This document shows positions 53,042-60,993 of a stretch of 64,000 nt of DNA, in pieces. The DNA lies in NCBI GenBank assembly GCA_039820405.1, contig JBCBQC010000010.1, forward strand, positions 1 through 64,000, written 5' to 3'. The DNA is from CALLVY01 sp937899855. GTDB taxonomy: Bacteria; Bacteroidota; Bacteroidia; Chitinophagales; Saprospiraceae. How positions within the stretch are numbered: position 1 is the stretch's first letter; each line of letters begins with the position of its first letter. Below the pieces are notes generated by a model. The model saw nothing but the letters and a program-made list of their open reading frames with translations, searched no databases and was not told where the DNA came from. The position numbers were made by a program, and so were the translations under genes.

Positions 53042-54064
53042 TTATCGTTTTCTTTCCAGGGGAATTTCCAGATCCAAGTGATAGCGTTCGGCGCTTCCGT
53101 TTTCTCGCCATACGTAATGGCCTTGGTACTGTAGGTCCAGGCGTTTGCGCATGTTTTCCAGCCCCAGTCCTCCGACGCCTGGCGTACGTGGTCGCCGCTT
53201 GACCGAATTGCGAATGGCCAGGTGTCCGACATCCGCCTCGTCCACGCGGATTCCGATGTGGATAAAGCCGTTCGGATTGGTCACGGCGTCGCTGTGTTTG
53301 CAGGCATTTTCAACAAAATTGACCAGAATCAGGGGCGCGATGAGGTGGTAAGCCCGTACTCCTTCTACGGACAGTTGGATGTTTTGCTGTTCCGAATTCT
53401 TCATTTTGTGAATTTCCAGTAGATCTTCGATGGCTTCTACCTCCTTGGCCAGCTCCACGCGGTCGGCGGCGCAGTCGTACACCATAAAGCGTAGGATGGA
53501 GGAGAGGCGTTCGAGCATGGGGGCGGTCTTTTGATTGCCGGTTTGGGCGTAGGCGTAGATGTTATTGAGCGTATTGAAGAGGAAATGCGGATTGATTTGC
53601 GACTTTAGGAAACTGAGTTCGGCCGCCAGTTTCTCATTGTGCAATAGGCTCTCGGTGGTCAGGTTGCGGTACCAAGCTTCCACAAAATAGCGCAAGCTGA
53701 GCACGGCCACGATTACTGTATGCAGGAGAAAGTCGTAGAGGAAAGACTCCCAGAAGGTGGATAAAAAGAGGTGGAAAGCGGGAACGCAGTAGACGACAAA
53801 ATAGGAGGCGGCTGCGGACAGACAGAGCAGTAGCAAGGTCAGGGTTCCGTAAATCCAGTAGCGTTCGCGATTCATCAAGGGGAGCAGCAGGTAATAGTGG
53901 AAGTAAGCAGTGGCCATGGGAATGCTGATGGCTACTCCGGTGTAAGCCAGGGCAGTGAGAAAATCGAAATAGTCCAGGGCCTCCAGAAAAAAAATGAGGG
54001 TGAGGATGGACCAGAGGGCCACCTGCGCCAGTAAGCGATAGCGTTTGAATTGCGAGGACTCCAT
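53042..54064 (-). CDS. LytS-type sensor histidine kinase
   Basis: From ATG 54064 (MESSQFKRYRLLAQVALWSIL) the protein has 340 residues; a start 16 codons earlier (54112) is possible but adds a non-hydrophobic tail. Four transmembrane helices fill residues about 10-140. The His_kinase block LKSQINPHFLFNTLNNIYAYA carries the phospho-accepting His near residue 180, the N box is NFVENACKHS and the G box GVGGLGLENMRKRLDLQY. No extracellular sensor domain is visible, so the membrane bundle itself or a partner is the sensor. Works with the LytTR regulator downstream. Confidence 0.9.
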   Translation of the reverse strand: MESSQFKRYRLLAQVALWSILTLIFFLEALDYFDFLTALAYTGVAISIPMATAYFHYYLLLPLMNRERYWIYGTLTLLLLCLSAAASYFVVYCVPAFHLFLSTFWESFLYDFLLHTVIVAVLSLRYFVEAWYRNLTTESLLHNEKLAAELSFLKSQINPHFLFNTLNNIYAYAQTGNQKTAPMLERLSSILRFMVYDCAADRVELAKEVEAIEDLLEIHKMKNSEQQNIQLSVEGVRAYHLIAPLILVNFVENACKHSDAVTNPNGFIHIGIRVDEADVGHLAIRNSVKRRPRTPGVGGLGLENMRKRLDLQYQGHYVWRENGSAERYHLDLEIPLERKR

Positions 54065-54281
54065 GGGGATACAAGTTGGCAAAGAATCCTGAAAATTGAA
54101 AATATTTCCCATCAGCGGACCAAAATCCCCATTGAGTGGGCGCTCCCCCTACCTCACTACCCACTTATCGGCTGAATCGTCCCGTTCGTAAGCGCACGGG
54201 CCCCGACGAAGCGTTAAACTTTTTTTATTATCGAAATTGGATCATCTTCACTTTCGAATCATCCAAAGTACCCGAGTCATC
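54065..54281. other. Divergent intergenic region between kinase and exported protein genes
   Basis: Contains the 5' sides of two divergent genes. A T-rich run (54221-54230) lies 50 bp upstream of the exported protein gene. I found no clear TAnnTTTG element on either strand and no strong hairpin. Confidence 0.3.
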
Positions 54282-54869
54282 ATGAAAGCCTACTTATTCT
54301 TCGGTATTTTTATTCTCCTGGGATTTTCGGCCCGGGCGCAGTACCGCGCCTCCCAGCTGCCCCTGTCCCTGGCCTACTACGGCAACATCCTCATCAACCC
54401 GGGCGTCAAAATCGGGACCGAGTGGGAATTCCGACAGTGGGAAAAAACGCCAGCCCAAAACGCCAGCCCGCGCCAGCACCGCCTCTCCCTAGATCCACAG
54501 CTCGCCTTTTTCCAGCAAGGCGGTCACCGGAGCAATTTCCAATTCCACCTCGACCTGGCCTACCGCATTCAGAAGCTCGACCGCCGCCGCTACGCCACCT
54601 GGGCCCTCGGCCTGGGCTACCTCCAACAATCGCAGGTGGTCAACTGGAGCTTCAACCTCAGCGACGGATCGCGGCAGGACGTGGAGCGCACCCGCCGCCA
54701 CTACGTACTGCCCAGCCTGAGCTACGAATGGGGATTCTTCTCCTCGCCCCGACTCAATTGGTACAGTAAATTTTCTTTTGCCCCCTGGTTGTCCGCCGAA
54801 GCGGCCAACACCCTTTCCCTCCAAGTGGAAATTGGGCTGAAGTGGCACTGGTCAACCTCTAAAAATTAA
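54282..54869 (+). CDS. Small outer-membrane barrel-like protein, unknown
   Basis: The ATG at 54282 (MKAYLFFGIFILLGFSARAQ) gives 195 residues with a clear signal peptide cleaved near residue 20. The mature part has about eight alternating amphipathic strands (LSLAYYGNILINPGVKIGTEWEF, RSNFQFHLDLAYRIQKL, YATWALGLGYLQQSQVV, HYVLPSLSYEWGFF and so on) and ends in WHWSTSKN, consistent with a small beta-barrel. I do not recognise the family. It is 5 bp upstream of the flavoprotein gene, so the two are probably co-transcribed and may act together on an exported substrate. Confidence 0.65.
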   Translation: MKAYLFFGIFILLGFSARAQYRASQLPLSLAYYGNILINPGVKIGTEWEFRQWEKTPAQNASPRQHRLSLDPQLAFFQQGGHRSNFQFHLDLAYRIQKLDRRRYATWALGLGYLQQSQVVNWSFNLSDGSRQDVERTRRHYVLPSLSYEWGFFSSPRLNWYSKFSFAPWLSAEAANTLSLQVEIGLKWHWSTSKN

Positions 54870-54874
54870 TCCTC

Positions 54875-56065
54875 ATGAAACGCAAAGACTTTCTGAAAAA
54901 TTTCGCGACCCTCGGCCTGGGCCTCTCCTTCTTCAGTACCCTACTTTCCTCCTGCGACAAAGGATCCCTCCTGCCCGACGATCTGGAGGTCAACTTTCGC
55001 GGAAAGGTACTCATCATCGGCGCCGGCGCGGCGGGCATGACGGCCGCCTATCTCCTCAAACGCTACGGCATCGACTTTGAGATCCTGGAAGCGGCCCCCA
55101 CCCACGGTGGCCGGATCAAGAAGCTGAGCGGTTTTGTCGATTTTCCCATCGATTTGGGGGGCGAGTGGATCCATACCGATCCGAAAGTCATGGTCGACCT
55201 GATCGACGACGAGGAGGTATCGGTCGACATCGACATTATCACCTACAACCCGCAAACCTTTCAGGTCCTGCGGGATGGAGAGCTGCGGAGTCGCAACTTT
55301 GCCAACCAATTTTACAGCGAGTACAAATTTAAAAACACCACCTGGTTTGATTTCTTCGACCAGTACATGGTCCCCCACATTCGCGATCGGATTCGCTACG
55401 AACGACCCGTCGTCGGGATCGATTACTCGGGAGAACGGGTGGTGGTGGAAGATGCGACGGGCACGTTCCACGAGGCGGATAAGGTACTAGTGACGGTTCC
55501 GATCAGTATCCTAAAGCAAGACCTGATCAATTTTCAGCCCACGCTTCCCACGGATAAGGTCGAGGCTTTGGCGACGATCGATTACCCCCCCATTCTCAAA
55601 GTCTTTATGGAGTTTTCGGAGCGCTTTTACCCGGATATTCTGATTCGCGATGGTTTATTCGAGCAGAACAACCTCCTCTACGATGCTGCTTTTGGCAAGG
55701 ATTCGGACCACCACGTTTTGGGTCTGTTTTGTATCGGTGAAGACGCTCGTGCGTACGTCGACTTGGAGTCGGACGAGGCTGTTTTGGAGCGCTTGCTCGC
55801 CGAGTTGGATGCCATCTATGAGGGGCGAGCCAGCCAGACCTACCGACAAGGGGTGGTACAAAACTGGAGCAAAGAGCCTTACATCCGTGGTTCGTACTCC
55901 CACTTCCAGGAAGGTTACCGCAGTACCATCGACACCTTGATCGAGCCGATTGATGGGAAGGTGTACTTTGCGGGGGAGGCAATGAATCCGGTAGGACAGA
56001 CCTCCACCGTTCACGGGGCGGGCGAATCGGCTTACGTTGCGATCGAGAAATTGGTGCAAGCCTAG
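54875..56065 (+). CDS. FAD-dependent amine oxidase-like lipoprotein
   Basis: The 396-residue protein begins MKRKDFLKNFATLGLGLSFFSTLLSSC, a leader with an LSSC lipobox; there is no clear RR twin-arginine pair. The FAD motif VLIIGAGAAGMTAAYLLKRYGIDFEILEA is at about 44-72, followed by GGRIKK and LGGEWIH. The C-terminal FAD block is VYFAGEAMNPVGQTSTVHGAGESAYVAIEKL. This is the flavin monoamine oxidase family. At 396 residues it is shorter than most (about 450), with a compact substrate domain. A periplasmic or outer-surface location is inferred from the leader; substrate unknown. Confidence 0.85.
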   Translation: MKRKDFLKNFATLGLGLSFFSTLLSSCDKGSLLPDDLEVNFRGKVLIIGAGAAGMTAAYLLKRYGIDFEILEAAPTHGGRIKKLSGFVDFPIDLGGEWIHTDPKVMVDLIDDEEVSVDIDIITYNPQTFQVLRDGELRSRNFANQFYSEYKFKNTTWFDFFDQYMVPHIRDRIRYERPVVGIDYSGERVVVEDATGTFHEADKVLVTVPISILKQDLINFQPTLPTDKVEALATIDYPPILKVFMEFSERFYPDILIRDGLFEQNNLLYDAAFGKDSDHHVLGLFCIGEDARAYVDLESDEAVLERLLAELDAIYEGRASQTYRQGVVQNWSKEPYIRGSYSHFQEGYRSTIDTLIEPIDGKVYFAGEAMNPVGQTSTVHGAGESAYVAIEKLVQA

Positions 56066-56216
56066 TGCCGCTATTGTAAATGTTAAGGTGACGGACAAAA
56101 AAAGAGCTCGCCCGATAATAAGAGGGTATTTTTGGGGATTAATGTCTATATTGTGAGCTAGAACTGTACGCACCATTAGCATACAAACCACATATCGTCC
56201 TTTCGCTGCGGGTCTC

Positions 56217-56546
56217 ATGGCCCTCGTTCTTCTCAATGCCTTTGTGTTGAAAGAGTTGCACTATCTACTCGATCACCACCACCATCATCATTGTCATCAC
56301 GAAGAACCTCACGAACAGCCTCACGGCGAGAGCGACGGAGAATGGTACCTGCACGGCGAACTATCCCAAGCCGAGCAATGCTTCTTGTGTCTTACGCTCT
56401 TCACTCCTTTCGAAACTCCCGATGAAGAAGTACTCCTATCGGTGCCAGCTATTGCTTGGGTAGCCACGGCCTTCTTCACGTATACCAACCCGCATTCGGG
56501 AAACGACCGCCAACACCTCTTCCTACGGGGTCCCCCGGTGGCCTAA
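56217..56546 (+). CDS. Histidine-rich small membrane protein
   Basis: The 109-residue protein has a short hydrophobic start (MALVLLNAFVLKELHYLLD) and then a metal-ligand cluster DHHHHHHCHHEEPHEQPHGE at about 19-38. A CFLCL pair at about 55-59 and a second hydrophobic region follow. Reading upstream in frame gives a further 20 codons without a stop or good start, so the true N-terminus could be slightly longer. Such His-rich proteins accompany zinc, nickel or copper receptors in Bacteroidota; it lies in a block with two TonB receptors. Role as periplasmic metal binder is inference. Confidence 0.7.
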   Translation: MALVLLNAFVLKELHYLLDHHHHHHCHHEEPHEQPHGESDGEWYLHGELSQAEQCFLCLTLFTPFETPDEEVLLSVPAIAWVATAFFTYTNPHSGNDRQHLFLRGPPVA

Positions 56547-56900
56547 GATCTTTTTGCTATTTTTCGTTGATTGCCCTTTGACCTTAGTTGGTCAATGGTG
56601 CCCTATGTAAAGTACTCATTTTTGCCCAGACTCTTGATCGGCAAGGGAGCGATTCATGGTGATGGTCGCAGGGCAATCATCCTAAGTAAGATGGGGTGTG
56701 ACAAAGTCCAGACCTTGGCTTCTCACATGTCTCCTACGATGGTGAAAATAGCACGAATCATCCCCTCGATTTCAACAAGCAATCGTACGCTCCACACCGC
56801 CAAGGTATCCCCACCGTCAGTATTGTTGATGGCAGGTTCCTGGTCAAAGTTCAGCTGTCGTAATTCCTTATTGATGTCAACCTGTAACACCTGATTAACC
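56547..56900. other. 354-bp gap, possible decayed gene
   Basis: A plus-strand frame of 107 codons (56571-56894) is open but has no recognisable motif and a codon usage unlike the neighbours (many ATA, AGT, TCA and CTA). On the minus strand, one frame starting at the ATG near 56902 reads MVNQVLQVDINKELRQLNFD and continues for 59 codons. It then goes on through three in-frame stops. Either reading could be a remnant of a lost gene; neither can be named. Composition is more AT-rich than the surroundings. Confidence 0.35.
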
Positions 56901-57329
56901 ATGAAATTATTTCAACCTTTCATTCTGCTTCTACTGGGCATCTGTATGGTCAGTTTTCACTCCTGTGCGGAAGACGAAGACGATGCCCCCGTCCCGGAGC
57001 CCGCGGTGGAAAATTCCATTACCATTACCATTGATGAACCTACGAATGATGCCGTGGTCAGCAACTGCGAGGATGTTCACATCCACGTTGATTTTGACGC
57101 TTCCATAGAGAACCACGAGGTGGAAATTGTGCTACATCCCGAAGGCGACACTTCCAACAAGCTCATCGACTACGACGAACACAACCACGACAAAGAAATT
57201 AGCTTTGTACAAGATATTAACCTGTGCGATTTTGCGGCGGGTACTTGCTTCCACCTCGAAGTGGTGGCTTGTATCAACCACGACTGCGACCAGGCCGAAA
57301 CTGCAGACGCTGAGTTCTGCTTACCTTAA
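56901..57329 (+). CDS. Small acidic lipoprotein, probable metal binding
   Basis: The 142-residue protein has a lipoprotein signal (FILLLLGICMVSFHSC, lipidated Cys near residue 23) followed by an acidic stretch AEDEDDAPVPEPA. The rest is one beta-sandwich-like domain with His pairs in CEDVHIHVDFDASIENHEVEIVLHP and YDEHNHDKEIS, and six Cys. Its start resembles the acidic lipoproteins next to TonB receptors (compare CAEDDEAPEPEN in the last gene of this window). Convergent with the TonB receptor (15-bp gap). Metal relay at the outer membrane is inferred, not shown. Confidence 0.65.
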   Translation: MKLFQPFILLLLGICMVSFHSCAEDEDDAPVPEPAVENSITITIDEPTNDAVVSNCEDVHIHVDFDASIENHEVEIVLHPEGDTSNKLIDYDEHNHDKEISFVQDINLCDFAAGTCFHLEVVACINHDCDQAETADAEFCLP

Positions 57330-57344
57330 ACTTTGCTTTACTAT

Positions 57345-59723
57345 TTATGCTTTTGTTAATTTTCCGGAGAAGGGCAACTTGAGGGTTAACACCCAATTGC
57401 GGCCCTGCTCCGGGATATTTAAGAGGCGGTAACGACTCAGATGAGCAAGATAAAAAGTATCCATCAAATTTTGTACCTGAATACTCAGCCTTAGCGGTTG
57501 GCGGTGCCATAGAAAATCCGCTCCTACCCCCACCTCCCAAAGCGAATAAGCCGGCGTTTGATTCTCCGAACGATCGATCCGCAAGTTTCCCGTAGCTGCA
57601 AAATGATATTGATGCCCCAATTCGAGGTGTGCCTCTTCCAACCAATGGCCGTGGGCGAAGGCCCAGCGCAAGTCGGTGCGAATGGCGGGTTGGGGGGTAA
57701 AGGGTAAGGCCAAGCGCGTCCGTGGATTGTACGATTGAACAAAGTCCACGGCTTGCTTCAAGGATAAAAAAGAAAGCAACTCCCACTTCCAGTACAACTC
57801 AACTCCCGTATAGATGGCATCGTCCTGGCGGTATTGGAAAATTTGCCCAGCCTCCGGTAAAGGAGAAAAGCGCGCGGGAAAAGTAGGACCCAGATAAATG
57901 TAATTGTCAAAATAATTGAAATAGAGGGCCAAACTGGCTTCGACTCGTGTCCAGCGACCGTCCGCACTCAGGTCCAGTTGGTAGCCTTGTTCGGAGCTCA
58001 AATCGGGCGTCCCGATTTCGTGGCGAAAAGTACCGTGGTGAATTCCGTTCGAAACCGTTTCGGCGGGATAGGGTACGCGAAAACTCTTGCCAAGATTGGC
58101 CTTCAATACCCACTGACCATCCCGTAAAGTCAGGTTGGTCCCAACCGAGGCGGACCAGTTGAAATAACCATCGTCCGTAAGGGGGGCCACCAGCGAGTCG
58201 GTAATGTTTTCGTTGCTGTCCCAGACGAATTGGCGGTAAAAAGAAGTCTGGTTTTCTGCGTAGTCGAGTCGCAGCCCACCGTTGATCAACCAGCGGTCGC
58301 TCATTTGCTTCTCCCAGAGGGAAAATGCGCCGGCCCTTGAGGTTCGAAAGTCGGGGAGTAAAAACTCAAAGCCACCGCGTAAATTGCGCTGCCACTGCGC
58401 ATTGAAGCCGTGGGTCGACTTGGTGGTGGGGCCCAGTCGGTGTTCATAATGAACCGCTACGCTGTAGGTCTCCAGCTCAAATTCTAGCGCCAGTTGGTCG
58501 TTGGGATCGATCCGAGAGCTGGGAATGCTATGGAACTCCGGTACCGAGTATTCCTGCCGCAAATTGCGTTGGTAGCCCACATCGATACGCAGGTGGTTTG
58601 CGCCAAAGAAAAAGGTCTGGTTGAGGGAAACGCGTTCGTGTTGAACGGATTGACGCGGTACGTCGATGTCGCGGGGGTTGCCGTCGTCATCGAGTCGGTA
58701 GGAACGCGGAATGCCCACGGCCCCGGAGAACAAACCAGCTTCCAGCGAATAGCGACTGAACAGGAGGCGCGTGATGCCCCAGGGGCGGCTGATGCCTCCC
58801 GCGAGGGTAAAATTGGCTTCTCGACCAGCCGTGTTTTTCAGGCGCTCGTCGAGGATGGGGAGGGTAAAAGAATTGTAGGTGAAGGTTTCGGTGGGCACGC
58901 GGTAATCGGCAAAATTCTGGTGGCTGTAGCGGGCGATTAGGAATACATCATTCCAATTGATGCCCAGTCGGGCCGAGCCTCCCCAGTGGGCATTGTTGCT
59001 TTTGTATACCCCCAGTACGCTACCGTCGATGCTGTGCTTGGGTAGCAATTTTCCGGGTTGGATATTGATGACCCCCCCCAGCCCATCGGAGCCGTACTGC
59101 AAAGCGCCCGGCCCCTTGATGATCTCGACGCGCTCGACATCGAAGGGGTCGATCTCCAGCCCGTGATCGCTCCCCCACTGCTGGCCCTCCTGCTTGATGC
59201 CCTGGTGGTTGACGATGATGCGATTGGCGGAAAGTCCACGGATGACGGGTTTGGCAATGCCCACCCCGACATTGATGGCACTGATCCCCGGAAGCTTTTC
59301 GATCGACTTGGCAAAAGTACCGCGTACGTTTTCTTCGAAAAAGTCCAAGTCGAGGTGATCGGCCTGGAGGGTCTCTTCCTGTTTGGCATGCTCCTCGCTG
59401 ACCACCAAGGTTTCTAAGGTCTGGGGCGCGGGTACGACTTGCAAACGGAGGAAAGGACTGGTCCCATTGTGGAGCTCGATTTTTTGCTGCTGGCTTTGGT
59501 AGCCCAGAAAGCGGAATTCGACGCGATACTTGCCATCGGGCAGGCCCCAAAACTCGAATCTGCCGTCCGCCTTACTGATGCAATGGAGGCTATCGGGAAG
59601 CAGCAGCAGGTGGGCCCCGGGCAGGGGTTCGCGGTTTTCGTCCACTACCCTACCCTGGATTTGGGCGGTACCGGGAACGCACGACAGCAACAGGAAAGTA
59701 AAAATTACCAAGGGTTTCATCAC
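57345..59723 (-). CDS. TonB-dependent receptor, metal/chelate type (receptor 1)
   Basis: The 792-residue outer-membrane protein has a signal peptide (LVIFTFLLLSCVPGTAQ), a CarboxypepD-reg-like domain (about 20-95; IQGRVVDENREPLPGAHLLLLPDSL), a plug (about 120-235) and a 22-stranded barrel ending FSGKLTKA, where the terminal residue is not aromatic. The plug carries RGLSANRIIVNHQGIKQEGQQWGSDHGLEIDPFDVERVEIIKGPGALQYGSDGLGG, shared in outline with receptor 2. That plug with the W-G-x-DH-x-EID word is typical of Zn, Cu or haem receptors of this kind. No Zur-like repeat was found upstream. Confidence 0.88.
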   Translation of the reverse strand: MMKPLVIFTFLLLSCVPGTAQIQGRVVDENREPLPGAHLLLLPDSLHCISKADGRFEFWGLPDGKYRVEFRFLGYQSQQQKIELHNGTSPFLRLQVVPAPQTLETLVVSEEHAKQEETLQADHLDLDFFEENVRGTFAKSIEKLPGISAINVGVGIAKPVIRGLSANRIIVNHQGIKQEGQQWGSDHGLEIDPFDVERVEIIKGPGALQYGSDGLGGVINIQPGKLLPKHSIDGSVLGVYKSNNAHWGGSARLGINWNDVFLIARYSHQNFADYRVPTETFTYNSFTLPILDERLKNTAGREANFTLAGGISRPWGITRLLFSRYSLEAGLFSGAVGIPRSYRLDDDGNPRDIDVPRQSVQHERVSLNQTFFFGANHLRIDVGYQRNLRQEYSVPEFHSIPSSRIDPNDQLALEFELETYSVAVHYEHRLGPTTKSTHGFNAQWQRNLRGGFEFLLPDFRTSRAGAFSLWEKQMSDRWLINGGLRLDYAENQTSFYRQFVWDSNENITDSLVAPLTDDGYFNWSASVGTNLTLRDGQWVLKANLGKSFRVPYPAETVSNGIHHGTFRHEIGTPDLSSEQGYQLDLSADGRWTRVEASLALYFNYFDNYIYLGPTFPARFSPLPEAGQIFQYRQDDAIYTGVELYWKWELLSFLSLKQAVDFVQSYNPRTRLALPFTPQPAIRTDLRWAFAHGHWLEEAHLELGHQYHFAATGNLRIDRSENQTPAYSLWEVGVGADFLWHRQPLRLSIQVQNLMDTFYLAHLSRYRLLNIPEQGRNWVLTLKLPFSGKLTKA

Positions 59724-59857
59724 CCCATAAAATTAAGCTTTTGCGCAGCGGCTTTGAGAAAATCGAGACGGAAAAAACGGAGACTAGATGGCAAACCAAC
59801 TTTTTGATGGAAGGGTAAAAAGACCTTTTTCGTAAATTAGCCAAAACGACAACAAGC

Positions 59858-60715
59858 ATGACCCAATTGAGATTCTTTAGCCTTCTGTTGCTGGCCTTCG
59901 GCCTGACCGCCTGCGGCAACGACGATGCCATCGACGTCAGTGCCGCCGTATTGGACATCCAACGGATTGTGCCTGCGGCCCAGCGCGCGGAGGTCTGCGG
60001 CGGAACGGAAGCCGAGGTTTTTCTACTAAAAGGCGGACAAATTTTTGAGATGGACCTGCGCTTTAGCGACGATCAAGCCCTCTCCCAGTACAAAATCGAC
60101 ATCCACAATAATTTCGATTGCCACGGTCACGACGGGGCCAGCGCACCGGGCGTAGTCGTCCCGGATGTCGAAAGCCAAACCATGGATTGGACCACGCTCG
60201 AAATCGTATCTCTCGAAGGCAATGACGAGACCGTTTCGCGAAGTCTGGAGGTGCCCCAAAATGTGACGGCGGGCCTGTACCATTTCCAAATTCAGGTCCT
60301 CGACGCGGCCGGCAATGACGAACCGCTGGCCAATATTTACTCCCTAAAAATCGAAAATCCCCTCGATCAATTGCCCCCACAAATCGAAGCCACCACCTCC
60401 CTCGGTGACGTTTTTAGCGTCGCCCGGGGGCAAGCGCTCGATTTTATCGGCCAGGTGACGGACAACCGCTCACTCAGCGATGGTGGCAACGGCGTCCTGT
60501 TTCTCAGCTACACGGACCTGCGCACCCAAAACGTTTTCAATACCGACGCCGTCTTCGTGTTCGACGGGAGCGTTCGGGAAGTGTATCCATTCGAATTTGC
60601 CTATCGTATTCCCACTACGCTCAAATCCGGCGACTACCTTTTTGTGCTGGGCGCCAACGATGGTGTCCGCAATGTAGCCGAATCCATCGTGTTTGAAGTC
60701 ACCGTTACGGATTGA
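59858..60715 (+). CDS. DUF4625 lipoprotein
   Basis: The 285-residue protein has a lipoprotein leader (FSLLLLAFGLTAC, Cys near residue 19). Two immunoglobulin-like sandwich domains follow. The first (about 28-165) contains SQYKIDIHNNFDCHGHDGASAP, the His/Cys/Asp word of DUF4625 proteins; the second (about 170-285) is a cadherin-like sandwich. DUF4625 genes travel with TonB receptors and His-rich proteins in Bacteroidota. Here it lies between two such receptors, divergent from the first and 278 bp upstream of the second. A metal or chelate capture role is inference. Confidence 0.8.
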   Translation: MTQLRFFSLLLLAFGLTACGNDDAIDVSAAVLDIQRIVPAAQRAEVCGGTEAEVFLLKGGQIFEMDLRFSDDQALSQYKIDIHNNFDCHGHDGASAPGVVVPDVESQTMDWTTLEIVSLEGNDETVSRSLEVPQNVTAGLYHFQIQVLDAAGNDEPLANIYSLKIENPLDQLPPQIEATTSLGDVFSVARGQALDFIGQVTDNRSLSDGGNGVLFLSYTDLRTQNVFNTDAVFVFDGSVREVYPFEFAYRIPTTLKSGDYLFVLGANDGVRNVAESIVFEVTVTD

Positions 60716-60804
60716 ATTGGGAGCGGGCCTTGGTCCCTCCACCCGCATAGCTACCCAATACGGCCCCACTCAGTATCATTTTAGTAGCCGGCACGGCACA
60801 ATAT

Positions 60805-60827
60805 TTATTGCAACTTAGTTACAATAA
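60805..60827. promoter_or_regulatory. 23-bp near-palindrome, candidate Fur/Zur-family operator
   Basis: Arms TTATTGCAAC (60805-60814) and GTTACAATAA (60818-60827) around the centre TTA match in 9 of 10 pairs. The repeat lies just upstream of TATATTTG (60841-60848), so it covers the -33 region of the probable promoter of receptor 2. Length and AT-rich arms fit Fur/Zur-family sites. Confidence 0.5.
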
Positions 60828-60840
60828 CCAGTTTGTTGGT

Positions 60841-60848
60841 TATATTTG
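60841..60848 (+). promoter_or_regulatory. Promoter -7 element of TonB receptor 2
   Basis: TATATTTG is an exact TAnnTTTG match. Transcription from here leaves a leader of about 140 nt, which contains a 17-codon reading frame (60860-60913) and a hairpin AATTGG (60945-60950) / CCAATT (60959-60964). No good TTTG lies 19-22 bp upstream; that position is occupied by the palindrome. Confidence 0.45.
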
Positions 60849-60993
60849 CAGCGCAATAAATGAGAATAGAGTTATCCATGGCTCAACATAATACTTGCAG
60901 ATCGCTAGAATAGAAACTTGAATATGTTTTGTTTTAAACTAGCAAATTGGTTAAAACGCCAATTGGGCTTTTCCGGATAGACAATACGCTCGA

